Shown: positions 1 through 8,354 of the stretch, piece after piece | Layout: each line of letters starts with the position of its first letter | Position numbering within the stretch: the stretch's first letter is position 1 | Made by a program: the position numbers and the translations under genes | The notes under the pieces: generated by a model | The model's input: the letters and a program-made list of their open reading frames with translations, nothing else | Database searches by the model: none | Told to the model about the DNA's origin: nothing | Source of the DNA: Pseudovibrio exalbescens | GTDB lineage: Bacteria; Pseudomonadota; Alphaproteobacteria; Rhizobiales; Stappiaceae | Assembly (NCBI RefSeq): GCF_028737195.1 | Contig: NZ_JAQZAJ010000006.1 | Location: 124,001 to 188,000, forward strand | DNA length: 64,000 nucleotides | Reading direction: 5' to 3'

Positions 1-160
1 CGGCCCATAGGTCGGCACTTCAAGACCTCGCTCCAGATATTTGCGAACGGTCTTCGCGATCCAGGCCAGTCTTGCAAGTAATCTCGCCGCAACACGGCTA
101 TGGCTACAAGACTTTGTCAGCAGAACCTTTCCACCCAGCCCTTCAAGCCTTAACGATAAA
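1..160 (-). pseudogene. IS21-type transposase (IstA-like) N-terminal fragment, runs off window edge
   Basis: Read on the minus strand, roughly positions 60 to 1 encode a stretch including TVRKYLERGLEVPTYGP. This is the helix-turn-helix end and the following conserved tract (TVRKYL...GL..P.YGPR) of IS21-family IstA transposases. The frame stays open back to about position 160, but the N-terminal part (around LEGLGGKVLL) is not typical and no convincing start with a ribosome binding site is visible. The rest of the gene would lie left of the window. Degraded insertion sequences are common in the following 8 kb, so a remnant is more likely than a working element. The family call rests on a short motif only. 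Confidence 0.45.
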
Positions 161-196
161 TCCCAAGCCGCGATTGAGGATACCCACTGCTCGTTG

Positions 197-222
197 AAAC
201 TCTAATCGGTTGATTGGAGTTT
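197..222. repeat. Imperfect hairpin upstream of the helicase remnant
   Basis: Two 11-base arms (AAACTCTAATC at 197-207 and GATTGGAGTTT at 212-222) pair with one mismatch around a 4-base loop. There is no T-run on either side, so it is not a typical terminator. It may be an insertion-element end or a chance hairpin. The remainder of 161-364 shows no gene. Confidence 0.3.
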
Positions 223-364
223 GTCGCGCGCGAAACTGGGGGCTCCACAGTCGGAGCGTGGCAGATGCTGGCCGTAGGGGGCTATTTTTTAAGACGCATT
301 AAATGAAGGAGTGCAACGAAATTTTGCACACGAACGATACGTCTACATAGGTTGAATTTGGGTT

Positions 365-1320
365 GTGAACACAGGCCGTTACGCGTTACGCTTACAAAAA
401 ACCGATCGAATTCAGGGCAATCTATTGAAAATCATCGACAACATTTCTGTCCTATTGGGAGATGAGTTGAAAGCAGGGTCTGAAGCCGGTGCAAAAATCC
501 GAGTGGCGGCCAGTTGCTTCTCAATATTTGCATACGAAGCGCTACAGGATGAATTGGAAGGCGTCAAAGAACTGCAGTTTATCCTGACCGATCCAACGTT
601 TATTCCGAACGAGGTTCTAGGACGTTCGAAGAAAGAGAAAAGGGAGTTTTTTATCCCGAAACAGCTTAGAGAAACTGCTCTCTATGGCACAGATTTCGAG
701 ATTCATCTTCGGAACAAATTAACCCAGAAAGCCATTGCACGACAGTGTGCGGACTGGATCCGGAGGAAGGCCACCTTCAAATCCAATGCCACTGACGCCC
801 CGATGCAGCAGTTCGCAACTATCGAAGCCCACAAAGGAAATAAGGTTTTCTCGCCTATCAGTGGCTTTTCAGCGGTCGATTTAGGCTACCAGCCAGGCAA
901 CGCTGTTTCGAACTTCACCCATGCTTTCGAGGACGACCTTTCTACAAAGACCTATCTTTCATTGTTTGATCAGGTCTGGGCCAACCCCGCAAACGTTCAA
1001 GATGTGACGGATCAAGTCCTTCAACACATAGAAGCCGTTTACCAAGAGAATTCGCCACAACGAATTTATTTCCTGATCCTGTACAACATCTTCAGGGAAT
1101 TCCTTGAGGAAGTTGACGAGGATGTGCTGCCCAATGATCAGACGGGCTATCTGGATAGCCTCGTCTGGAACAAGCTGTTCAACTATCAACGCGATGCCGC
1201 CACTGGGGTCATCAACAAGCTGGAAAGCCATAACGGCTGCATCCTTGCGGACAGCGTCGGCTTGGGAAAAACTTTTACCGCCCTCGCAGTATCCATCTTA
1301 TGGAACAATAAGGAGGTGCT
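365..1320 (+). pseudogene. SNF2/DEAD-type helicase with PLD-like N-terminal domain, truncated
   Basis: The frame opens with GTG at 365. It encodes the N-terminal phospholipase-D-like region found in some bacterial superfamily 2 helicases (residues about 25-160, with FSIFAYEALQDELEG), then a linker, and then the helicase ATP-binding start with Walker A motif ADSVGLGKTFTALAV at about residues 296-310. Homology stops just after the NNKEVL segment near 1320. Full-length relatives run to roughly 1,000 residues, with DEAD box and helicase C-terminal domains that are absent here. The frame continues to 1735 only through unrelated sequence: an inverted repeat at 1351-1393 and then the antisense of the next gene. 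It is therefore a 5-prime fragment. Such proteins often occur in defence or mobile islands, which fits the neighbouring IS remnant. Confidence 0.75.
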
Positions 1321-1350
1321 ACGATCTTCTATGTATCCACGCCGACCCGA

Positions 1351-1393
1351 CGATAGCGCCTCAATCTGGCAGTATCAGACTGAGGTGCTATCG
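1351..1393. repeat. 18-bp imperfect inverted repeat at the helicase breakpoint
   Basis: CGATAGCGCCTCAATCTG (1351-1368) and CAGACTGAGGTGCTATCG (1376-1393) are inverted copies matching at 16 of 18 positions around a 7-base centre. It lies about 30 bases after helicase homology ends and 57 bases before the next gene's stop. It could be abutting ends of a lost insertion element or a hairpin terminator for the leftward gene at 1451-2053, although no clear T-run follows on that strand. Confidence 0.5.
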
Positions 1394-1450
1394 CACGTCA
1401 GAAACGGTGTTGTCTCTGGGTTGAGGACAGTCCGGTCGGTGTGTTCTCGG

Positions 1451-2053
1451 TCAACTGATGGCCGCCGCCTGAGCTTGATCCTCAGCAATTTGCTTCAACA
1501 GGCGCGCTTGCTTAATCTTGGGATCCAATTCTGGATCAAGAACATGAGAAAGCATTGCGGGTACCGAGGCGGCAAGATCTGTCTCTTCGGCAACGGCAAG
1601 GCCATTAAGCACAAAGGGACGCAAATATGTCATACCAGTGAGGTTCGCGGTTTGCTGGTATGGTTTCAGCAACTCGTCCATTGTGAATTGATTGTATCCG
1701 CCTGCGTGGTAGGATTCTGCCGGCCCACCCGTTGATACGAGTACCAAGCATTCACGGCCCTTAAGCTTGTCACCATTCGGGCCATAAGCGAAGCCATAGG
1801 ACAGGACCTGATCTATCCAAGCTTTCAGGACGGCAGGTGCTGAGTACCAATACCATGGAAACTGAAAGACGATGCGCTCGTGTGCCAACAGCAGGGTTTG
1901 TTCCGTCTCAACATCAAATTGCTGAGTTTCTCCGCCTATCGCAGTCAGATCTCTGGTGGTGGTATTTTCCTGTTCGCTTAATGCGACAAACCACAGTCGG
2001 TTGATGCGGGATTTGGTCAGATCGGGGTGAGCGGTTAACACCAAAGTCTTCAT
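1451..2053 (-). CDS. NAD(P)H-dependent oxidoreductase, flavodoxin-like fold (KefF/MdaB-type)
   Basis: A 200-residue cytosolic flavoprotein of the flavodoxin-like quinone reductase family. It begins MKTLVLTAHPD, the phosphate-binding loop after the first strand. It carries FQFPWYWYSAPAVLKAWIDQVL at about residues 63-84, a signature of KefF/MdaB/NQO1-type enzymes, followed by SYGFAYGP and LVLVSTGGPAESY, which contact FMN or FAD. It probably reduces quinones or electrophiles with NAD(P)H by two-electron transfer. Its ATG overlaps the stop of the upstream NTF2-like gene by four bases (ATGA), so the two are cotranscribed. A LysR-type gene, now broken, diverges from the pair, the usual arrangement for regulator and target. 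The physiological substrate is unknown. Confidence 0.85.
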   Translation of the reverse strand: MKTLVLTAHPDLTKSRINRLWFVALSEQENTTTRDLTAIGGETQQFDVETEQTLLLAHERIVFQFPWYWYSAPAVLKAWIDQVLSYGFAYGPNGDKLKGRECLVLVSTGGPAESYHAGGYNQFTMDELLKPYQQTANLTGMTYLRPFVLNGLAVAEETDLAASVPAMLSHVLDPELDPKIKQARLLKQIAEDQAQAAAIS

Positions 2054-2445
2054 TGGGTTTCATCCTTGTTTATTGGGTCTGCGCTGTAGCGCTTGATGCT
2101 GATAGAGCCGCCAGCTGTTGTCGTGAAAAGCCAAGTCTCATGTGCGCGTTCGTGCATCACTTGCCCCGATACCAACCTTGCCTCGACACAAACATCGAAC
2201 TCGACCGTGTCTTTATCGACGACAATGTTAGAGACATGATGAGTACATGGAGGTTCCACCACATCCAGAATGCTTTGATACCAGGCAAGAAAACGGTCAT
2301 GGCCATGCAGAGTGTGGTCGGCATCCGGCAGGTTCCACTCCACCTCTGGATCGAGGAACGGAAGGAATGTTTCAGGTGGATCCAGTCGGTCTAACCGACG
2401 AAACCATTGGGCAATAAACAGCCGGATCGGGTCTTCATGTGTCAT
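2050..2445 (-). CDS. NTF2-like / SnoaL-like domain protein
   Basis: 131 residues of the SnoaL-like nuclear transport factor 2 superfamily, a cone-shaped alpha-beta fold. Seen in the sequence are an N-terminal helix with FIAQWFRRLDR, then FLDPEVEWNLPDADHTLHGHDRFLAWYQSILDVV, then a mixed beta region with VEFDVCVEARLV and HERAHETWLF. I chose the ATG at 2443-2445 because GGAGG lies seven bases upstream; a longer in-frame start at 2499 lacks such a site. Members act as polyketide cyclases, isomerases, dehydratases or non-catalytic binders, so no reaction can be assigned. It is translationally coupled to the flavodoxin-like reductase, which suggests they act on the same small molecule. Confidence 0.75.
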   Translation of the reverse strand: MTHEDPIRLFIAQWFRRLDRLDPPETFLPFLDPEVEWNLPDADHTLHGHDRFLAWYQSILDVVEPPCTHHVSNIVVDKDTVEFDVCVEARLVSGQVMHERAHETWLFTTTAGGSISIKRYSADPINKDETQ

Positions 2446-2657
2446 GCTGCGCCTCCAATTGGGTTGATTCAGGTGTTGCGGGGCTCGGCCCGACGTCAAA
2501 ATGCTTTCAATTCACGCTCGGTCCTGACGCGATCCGTCGGCGCGAATTGGCCCCTTATGTGTTCATGAGTGACAGTAGCGCTTTCCTTGTTTTAGGATAA
2601 TTGCCTCATTATTGAATTTATTATTAGATTTAATCGAACAATAGCTACGGAGCTGAG
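2446..2657. promoter_or_regulatory. Divergent LysR-target intergenic region
   Basis: 212 bases separate the leftward NTF2-like/reductase pair from the rightward LysR gene. The stretch near 2590-2640 is AT-rich with repeated ATTATT and TTTAAT elements. LysR proteins typically bind such regions to control the divergent operon and themselves. No single operator can be assigned with confidence. Confidence 0.35.
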
Positions 2658-3557
2658 ATGCGCTTACCGCTGGTTACACTTGAGATTTTTAATGCGATCG
2701 CGGCCCATGGCAGCATGCGAGCGGCCGCGGAATCGCTGGGTATCAAACCTTCAACGGTCACTCACCACTTGAAGACACTTGAAGATCAGATCGGAACTGC
2801 GCTTTTTATCCGTACCACGCGCTCTGTAAGGCTTACCGAGGCTGGAAGGGCCTTGATGCGCGGTGCAGGTCCAGCTCTTGAACAATTGGCGGAAGCCATG
2901 GAAAGTGCTCGGTCCACGGGTAATGCTGCACGGGGGACCTTGAGGTTGGCCTTACCGGAATTCGCTTATCATTTGCGGGTCGGCCCTGCTTTGAAAACCT
3001 TTACTGAAGCGTTTCCTCAAATAGCACTTGAGCTGTCGGTCACGGATGCGCTTTCAGACATTTTGGAAGAAGGGTTGCATGCAGGTTTTCGATTGGGCGA
3101 CAAGGTTGCTGAGGATATGATTGCGCTCAAAATAACGCCGCCTCTTCGGTTGGCAGTCATGGCAAGTCCGTCCTATCTCGAAGCTCATGGCACCCCGTCC
3201 AAGCCGCGCGATCTGCTGGACCACAATTGCATCAACTATCGGTTTCCGTCGTCAGGCGCCATCGCACCTTGGCTTTTTTCCGATGAAGCGTGAAGTTACG
3301 AGGTCGAGCCACAGGGAGGGTTCGTTGCGAACACGCTCCCTGTCTGCGTTGACATGGCCAAGCAAGGATTGGGATTGGTCTTCACCTTCAGGAACTATTG
3401 CGCGAAAGAAATCTCAAACGGTCAGCTGGTGCCGGTTCTTGAAGCGTATCAGGCTTCGACGTCCGGCCTTTTCATCTACTTCCCTCGCGAATACCGAAAC
3501 ATGATGCCATTGAGGCTGTTCATAGAGCACTTAAGACATCTACCCCCGGATTCTTGA
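2658..3557 (+). pseudogene. LysR-family transcriptional regulator interrupted by one in-frame TGA
   Basis: The ATG at 2658 opens a 299-codon LysR frame. The winged helix-turn-helix spans about residues 1-60 (LEIFNAIAAHGSMRAAAESLGIKPSTVTHHLKTLE), followed by the linker helix and the co-inducer-binding domain (LRLALPEFAYHLRVGPAL). At 3291-3293 a TGA stops translation after 211 residues. The same frame then continues with clear LysR sequence (EVEPQGGFVANTLPVCVDMAKQGLGLV) to the TAA before 3558. No base is lost or gained, so this is a point nonsense mutation, not a frameshift. A truncated product would keep DNA binding but lose part of the second effector subdomain. The gene sits head-to-head with the reductase operon it presumably controlled. 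A sequencing error at this one base is the alternative. Confidence 0.8.
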
Positions 3558-3869
3558 ATGCCCGAAGTCTTGCATCTGCCAGCGAAACGACGTCATTTGG
3601 GCGCGTTGCATGGTGTGCGGTACCGCCCGCACCTTATCGCGCTGATCCAAGTGAGCCTTGGTATTGTACTGCTGTTCCCGCTGGCCAGTTTTGATGCGCT
3701 TGCTGAGATCACGAGCATAGAATGGAGCTATTTGCTTGTACTCGGCGGTGTGCATACCATGCTGATGTACATTTTGATGTACTCGGCCTTCCAGATGTTA
3801 CCGACCCCGGTGATCGCCGTCATGTCCTTCATCTATCCTGTTGTCGCTATTGGCGTGGACAACATCTGA
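3558..3869 (+). pseudogene. DMT/EamA-family transporter remnant (C-terminal part)
   Basis: From about 3630 the frame encodes hydrophobic segments typical of the second half of EamA drug/metabolite transporters: IQVSLGIVLLFPLASF, WSYLLVLGGVHTMLMYILMYSAF and TPVIAVMSFIYPVVAIGVD. The family usually has ten helices in about 300 residues. Here only about three remain, the first 25 residues look unrelated, and the frame closes at TGA 3867-3869 before the last helix. The frame begins directly after the LysR stop. It is best read as a decayed gene. The stretch 3870-4033 shows nothing further. Confidence 0.6.
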
Positions 3870-4033
3870 GGACCTCTATCAACCACCGTAGCACGGGTTA
3901 CCTGCCGGCCGCGCGTCTATTGTGCGTATGAGGCGGAATTGCCTCTTTGCTTTGGGCTTTGCAGGCTGTGTTTTTAAGTGCCCCATTCGAACAGTGCTTT
4001 ACCCGAAGGCCCCTGCTGCTGCGTCTCCGGCGT

Positions 4034-4891
4034 TCAGGTCAAACGCCGCACGAGTTCTGCAACATGAGCGGGGCCAACTTCACAGCAGCCGCCGATGATG
4101 GTTGCGCCCATTTTCGCCCAGTGCTCTGCAAAGTCGGCATAGGCGGCCGGTGAAAGGTCCGAGCGTGCAGAGAGTTCCGAGACTGTCGCACCTTCTTGAA
4201 CGAAGCTCTTGGTAATCCGGGTAAAGCCGTTGGCGTAAGCGCCGAATGGTCTTTCAGTGGTCTTGATGACATCAAGACCGGCACTCACCGCTTCAGGCGT
4301 GGAGCAATTAATGAGCAGCGCATCAATCTTTGAGGTCATGCGCATCACCTCTTCCAGCGGCTCGCCAGAGCGCAGCTTCGTGCCGTCCCGGTCATCCACG
4401 GAGACACCAAGCCAGATCGGTTTGTCATGGCCAGTCGCCCCGGCCACTGCCGCGCGGGCCTGTTCCAGTGAAGACGCGGTTTCAATGAGAAACAGATCGA
4501 CCAGCGGCGCTTGCAGGCGGCAAATCTCCCTGAAGCGCTCAACAGCATCTTCGGGCAACGGGCCCACCCTGTAGGAGCCGATCAACGGGCCGAGTGCCCC
4601 GGCAACGCGGCCAGCCCCGGCGGCATCTCTGGCCGCGCAGGCGATTTCACAGGCCGTGCGGTGCAAGGCTTCGAACTTGTCATCGATCCCCGCCGGCATC
4701 AGCCTGTCATGGTGAATGGCGTAGGTGTTCGCGGTCGCAACCATTGCTCCGGCGGCGAAAAAGTCGTCGTGCACCGCGCGCACGAGCGCCGGCTCATCAA
4801 GCATGACCTGTGTCGCCCAGAGGGGCGTCGGTTCGGCCGAAGTGCGGGCAATCAGCTCTTGCCCCATGCCGCCATCCAGTATGGTGATCAT
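4034..4891 (-). CDS. Homocysteine S-methyltransferase family protein
   Basis: About 285 residues of the cobalamin-independent homocysteine S-methyltransferase family (BHMT/MmuM type). It starts with MITILDGGMGQEL, the conserved first strand. It has a central INCSTPEAV with the first zinc-ligand cysteine and ends with IIGGCCEVGPAHVAEL, whose adjacent cysteines complete the zinc site that activates the homocysteine thiol. Such enzymes transfer methyl from S-methylmethionine, betaine or a similar donor to make methionine. I chose the ATG at 4889-4891 because conserved sequence begins there. An ATG at 4921 and longer forms add residues without homology and no ribosome binding site is strong at any of them. 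Length (about 300 in relatives) agrees. The methyl donor cannot be told from sequence. Flanks show no operon partner. Confidence 0.85.
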   Translation of the reverse strand: MITILDGGMGQELIARTSAEPTPLWATQVMLDEPALVRAVHDDFFAAGAMVATANTYAIHHDRLMPAGIDDKFEALHRTACEIACAARDAAGAGRVAGALGPLIGSYRVGPLPEDAVERFREICRLQAPLVDLFLIETASSLEQARAAVAGATGHDKPIWLGVSVDDRDGTKLRSGEPLEEVMRMTSKIDALLINCSTPEAVSAGLDVIKTTERPFGAYANGFTRITKSFVQEGATVSELSARSDLSPAAYADFAEHWAKMGATIIGGCCEVGPAHVAELVRRLT

Positions 4892-5227
4892 CCCCGCCAC
4901 ATTCCCCTTGGTTCTTTTCATCAGTGGTATCGTTTTATACACACTGGAAGGCGCAGGCGGCATCCTCAAGGTGTTGCTTGCACCTTCGGTTAACAGCTTT
5001 TCATAAGGGGGTGACCGCGGCGCTATCAAAGGCCTTTTCTGGTCGAACGCTAGAAATGTGCGTCAAACTGGCGAACATGGTGAGCGGTGCAACAGGAGGC
5101 GCACCTGCCTGCTGCATGCATCTCGATGATCTGCTTGTCGAGCCCTGCGCCGAATGGCCGGTGTCGCCGGTGCCATCGGCGTGGTTGTGATCCTGCGCGA
5201 GGTTCTCGAATGCGGATGCCGTGCTCC

Positions 5228-6418
5228 TCAGCGGCTGTTGATCTCCGCGTACAGCTCCCTAGCTCTCTTCTGGGCCTGAGTAAGAGACAAAGGGTCTAGC
5301 TGTTCGCCTAGAAGATCCCGTGCCTTCACGTACCTTTCATCCCCACCAATAGCAGCCAAGACAAACCATTGGTAAGCTTCTGTGTGGTCCTGCGGCACAC
5401 CTTGGGCTCTGAAATATATGAGACCGAGGATGAATTGCGCACCGGCATGCCCCTGCTCAGCAGCAAGGCGGTACCACTTCGCCGCTTCTTCGTCGTCCTG
5501 TGGCACGCCTTGGCCGTTGGTGTACATGAGGCCAAGGTTGACTTGCGCATCGGCTTGTCCCTGCTCAGCAGCAAGGCGGTACCACTTCAGCGCTTCTGCC
5601 TCGTCCCGCGAAACGCCTTGGCCTTGTTTGTACATGGCGCCGAGGTTGTACTGCGCAAGGACATGCCCCTGCTCAGCAGCAAGGTGGAACCACATCAGCG
5701 CTTCTGCATAGTCCTGCGGCACACCTTTGCCGTGTGTGTACATGTTGGCGAGGTTGTTCTGCGCACTGGAATGCCCCTGTTCAGCAGCAAGGCGGTACCA
5801 CTTCACCGCTTCTGCATCATCCTGCGGCACGCCTTGGCCGTTTTTGTGCATGGTGCCAAGGTTGACCTGCGCATCGGCATTTCCCTGCTCGGCAGCAAGG
5901 CGGTACCACTTCGCCGCTTCTGTGTCGTCCTGCGCTACGCCTCGGCCTTGGTCATACATGAGGCCAAGGTTGGTCTGCGCATCGGCATTTCCCTGCTCAG
6001 CAGCAAGGCGGTACCACTTTACCGCCTCTGAGTCGTCCTGCGGCACGCCTCGGCCGTTGGTGTAGAGGAGGCCAAGGTTGACCTGCGCAAAGGTATTCCC
6101 CTGCTCAGCAGCAAGGCGGTACCACTTCACCGCTTCTGCGTCGTCCTGCGGCACGCCTTGGCCTTTGGCGTACATGACGCCGATGCTGTTCTGCGCAAGG
6201 GCATGCCCCTGCTCAGCAGCAAGGCGGTACCACTTCGCCGCTTCTGCGTAGTCTTGTGGCACGCCTTGGCCTTGGGCGTACATAAGGCCTAGCTTGAACT
6301 GCGCAACGGCATCCCCAGAGTGTGCCTGTTTGACATTTTCTTCCAAGGTGCCAGCCACAGCAGGAGCCAGCCATACAAACGCACACACCAATGCACTGAA
6401 AATAAAACGCATCCCCAT
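5228..6418 (-). CDS. Secreted Sel1-repeat protein, nine tandem units
   Basis: 396 residues. A signal peptide (FIFSALVCAFVWLAPAVAG) spans residues 5-23 with cleavage probably after AVAG. Nine Sel1-like repeats of exactly 36 residues (about 37-360) follow, each close to AQ.NLG.MY..G.GVPQD..EA.KWYRLAAEQG, then a short charged tail. Sel1 repeats form TPR-like alpha solenoids that bind proteins, and periplasmic members are adaptors in envelope signalling or host interaction. No enzymatic domain is present. ATG codons at 6418 and 6412 are both possible starts. Repeat units are so similar at the DNA level that unit number may vary between strains. The gene stands alone between a methyltransferase and transposon debris, so its partner is unknown. 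Confidence 0.9.
   Translation of the reverse strand: MGMRFIFSALVCAFVWLAPAVAGTLEENVKQAHSGDAVAQFKLGLMYAQGQGVPQDYAEAAKWYRLAAEQGHALAQNSIGVMYAKGQGVPQDDAEAVKWYRLAAEQGNTFAQVNLGLLYTNGRGVPQDDSEAVKWYRLAAEQGNADAQTNLGLMYDQGRGVAQDDTEAAKWYRLAAEQGNADAQVNLGTMHKNGQGVPQDDAEAVKWYRLAAEQGHSSAQNNLANMYTHGKGVPQDYAEALMWFHLAAEQGHVLAQYNLGAMYKQGQGVSRDEAEALKWYRLAAEQGQADAQVNLGLMYTNGQGVPQDDEEAAKWYRLAAEQGHAGAQFILGLIYFRAQGVPQDHTEAYQWFVLAAIGGDERYVKARDLLGEQLDPLSLTQAQKRARELYAEINSR
5339..6310 (-). repeat. 108-bp tandem DNA repeats encoding the Sel1 units
   Basis: Nine head-to-tail 108-base units, matching the 36-residue protein repeats. Blocks such as CTGCTCAGCAGCAAGGCGGT recur almost unchanged in most units, so the array is prone to slippage and unequal recombination. 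Confidence 0.85.
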
Positions 6419-6583
6419 CCCCTAAGCCACAGGCCCCCAAAAAGCACCCTGTAATCAGATGGGTTCTACTACAAGGTGCATCGGAGATAAAGGAAGGTTG
6501 TGACGGCGAGTTGTACCCGCGTATCTGACAAGTTCGGGCAATCCGCTATCCAAAACAATCTGGCTACGGCGAGTTAACTGATC

Positions 6584-6880
6584 GTCATCCTCGACGGTGT
6601 GCTGATGAAAGAAACCGGCAAGCGGATCAGAGAGTTCCATGCCGACACCGGTGGGTCACAGGTTATGTCTTTTCTGTTCCGGCTCTCTTGGGATAGCGCT
6701 GCATTCCCCGTATTCGGGACCTATGATACCAACGCCCGTATGTGTTCGACACCTCATCAGCCTCCAGGGAGTTGCGCGGTCTGATTGGTGGCAAGGTCCA
6801 TGAAAATCTGATCGCGAAGAATTGGCCGGATATTCTGCAGCGCCGCTGCGACCTTACGGCAGGAAACATATCCCCAAAAG
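6584..6880 (+). pseudogene. Tn3-family transposase (TnpA) C-terminal remnant, frameshifted
   Basis: Three pieces in shifting frames match consecutive parts of Tn3-family TnpA. The first (from 6584) reads VILDGVLMKETGKRIREFHADTGG and matches the VLDGLL...E.Y.DT.G block. The second reads CIPRIRDL with flanking stops and matches the FRFAPRIRDL block. The third reads LIGGKVHENLIAKNWPDIL and matches the G.I...LI..NWD+IL block near the end of the enzyme. Internal stops and at least one frameshift make it non-functional. The typical protein is about 1,000 residues. No terminal inverted repeat was recognised. It is transposon debris left of two small unknown genes. Confidence 0.65.
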
Positions 6881-6938
6881 CTTATGCATCTCTTTGCAAC
6901 TTCAGATTGCATTCACTTTTGTATCACTCCAAGGCTGT

Positions 6939-7253
6939 ATGCCAGCATTGATTGAGGGTGTTAGTCCTAACGGTAAGAAATTGGAGTTCAAATATTACCC
7001 CGGTGGAGACAAACTCGATGATCTTCTAATCATCGAAGGCAAAAACTACTTTGGCACAGCTCAATACCAGATGGATGATCCGTTAGCCGATATAGGCTTC
7101 AGATTCAACAAGGGGATAAAAGTACAGGCCGAGTGCATTCGCACTAGAAGGAACTTCATAGATGAGATTGAGTGCGTCGAATACGAAGTCTACAGAAGTT
7201 CATTTGACCATGTTCCTGAAGGCAGCAAGTTTTTCATGCCAGAACTGTTTTAA
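6939..7253 (+). CDS. Small protein of unknown function (104 aa)
   Basis: Not recognised. The predicted product from ATG 6939 is acidic with mixed beta-type segments (KKLEFKYYPGGDKLDDLLIIEG, VEYEVYRSSFDHVPEGSKFF). The frame is open further upstream to ATG 6822. That longer version would give a hydrophobic stretch ending in LQGC, a lipobox-like motif directly before residue 1 of the short form, so a lipoprotein is possible. However, its N-terminal part overlaps transposon debris. An AAGG lies a few bases before 6939. Codon use and base composition are more AT-rich than the neighbours, suggesting acquired DNA. A second small gene starts 24 bases downstream, so the two may be cotranscribed. Confidence 0.5.
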   Translation: MPALIEGVSPNGKKLEFKYYPGGDKLDDLLIIEGKNYFGTAQYQMDDPLADIGFRFNKGIKVQAECIRTRRNFIDEIECVEYEVYRSSFDHVPEGSKFFMPELF

Positions 7254-7276
7254 GTTGTGAGGAAGAAATTCACATA

Positions 7277-7549
7277 TTGAGCAGAATAGTCGGGGCTATG
7301 CTCATTTTATTCGGGTTTTTATACTCGATAGAAGACGTTGATGTTCCGGCTATCGTTGCTGACAGCTCTTTTATGATTGGCGGACTCGTTTTTCATAGTT
7401 TCTTTTGGGAGCAGCAAGAAATCTCAAATCGAGCAAGAAGCAAGAAGACTCGCCGAAATCGACAATCGGAACAAAAGAACTTCTATAAGAAGATTAGCTG
7501 TATTCTTCTTGACCAACCAAGGACAGAACGCATCATAACCAGCCTATGA
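7277..7549 (+). CDS. Small membrane protein of unknown function (90 aa)
   Basis: Not recognised. The frame starts with TTG at 7277, preceded by GAGGAA about 11 bases upstream; an ATG at 7298 would give 83 residues. Two hydrophobic segments (IVGAMLILFGFLYSI and SSFMIGGLVFHSFFW) suggest two membrane helices. They are followed by a strongly basic tail (RARSKKTRRNRQSEQKNFYKK) that would face the cytoplasm. It lies 23 bases after the preceding unknown gene and is similarly AT-rich. The pair could be a small two-gene unit brought in with the adjacent Tn3 remnant, but no function can be proposed. Confidence 0.45.
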   Translation: MSRIVGAMLILFGFLYSIEDVDVPAIVADSSFMIGGLVFHSFFWEQQEISNRARSKKTRRNRQSEQKNFYKKISCILLDQPRTERIITSL

Positions 7550-7680
7550 GTGCATTCTGGAAAACTGTAGCCCCTTACATTGCCTTGACCCGCTACACCC
7601 CTGAATAATAAGTCAAGATACCAAACGTTCGCGCCGACAATAGACCCTGCCGAAACTCCCATGAGGGCCTCCTGGAAAGG

Positions 7681-8229
7681 CTAAATCGGCAAGAGCTCAA
7701 TGAGTTCGACTGCCTGCCCTGAATGGTTCTGGCAGTGCTCATAAGCCTGACTGAACGTGTTAGGGCGATGGTAGCCGTTCGGATTTGGCTTACCATGTTT
7801 TGGAAGGCCAAAAGCAAAGCTGTCCGCCAAAGTCTGCTGCCCGCAGGGATCAGTTCGGTCATCCCACCAAAGCCAAACTGCAAGGGACCAATACCCTTGC
7901 GCAGCAATCGATCTGACAGCGTTCAACTCAAACCCGATTGCCATCAGATCATAGGCCAATGATGCTTGGGTTTGATCGAGGCCGGTGGCGCGCATCACCA
8001 GTTGGACACCGAAAGGCAGTGCCTCCTCTCCGGTGATCAATTGCGCAAGACCAGCACCTGCTGTATCCGCTCCATGGGCTGCCACCAAGACAGATGCCGT
8101 AGCACAGGCCGTTCCTGCGGAAGCGGAGCACATGTGCACAGCGCCAGCCACTTCAGCCGCGCCAAAGACAACATCAATCGCGCCGGAAATCCGGTTGTCT
8201 AGAACTCGCTGCCTGTCGATTTCCTCATC
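7681..8229 (-). pseudogene. Third polymorphic-toxin module, pre-toxin fragment
   Basis: The minus-strand frame, read from about 8229 down to 7681, encodes DEEIDRQRVLDNRISG, then a glycine/alanine-rich helical stretch (FGAAEVAGAVHMCSASAGT, VLVAAHGADTAGAGLAQLITG) and ATGLDQTQASLAYDLM. Alanine/glycine-rich pre-toxin segments of this kind precede the variable toxin in many CdiA, Rhs and PAAR-type polymorphic toxins. The C-terminal 70 residues (from AAQGYW to ELLPI) are not a toxin domain I recognise. No start codon with a ribosome binding site is visible at the homologous boundary. Position and strand, behind a cdiA gene and another orphan module, support a displaced C-terminal cassette. Confidence 0.45.
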
Positions 8230-8354
8230 AGTTGAAGGGTGTCGCGTTGACGCGGATGGAGATCGGGTCTCAGGTCAAGACCGACAAGCGGTTCATTGAC
8301 GCCATCTATGACGTCTAGCAACAACGCAGTCACATGCTCAATGCATAACACGCC

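Noticed and set aside
4892-5060. Possible SAM-type riboswitch before the homocysteine methyltransferase
   Set aside because: A short GGTG/CACC stem is present, but none of the known SAM-I, SAM-II or SAM/SAH consensus cores could be matched by eye.
5369-6065. Long plus-strand open frames across the Sel1 gene
   Set aside because: They are repeats of the antisense of the 108-base units, have no ribosome binding site and resemble no family.
5339-6310. Tandem repeats as a CRISPR-like array
   Set aside because: Units are 108 bases without unique spacers and encode Sel1 repeats in frame.
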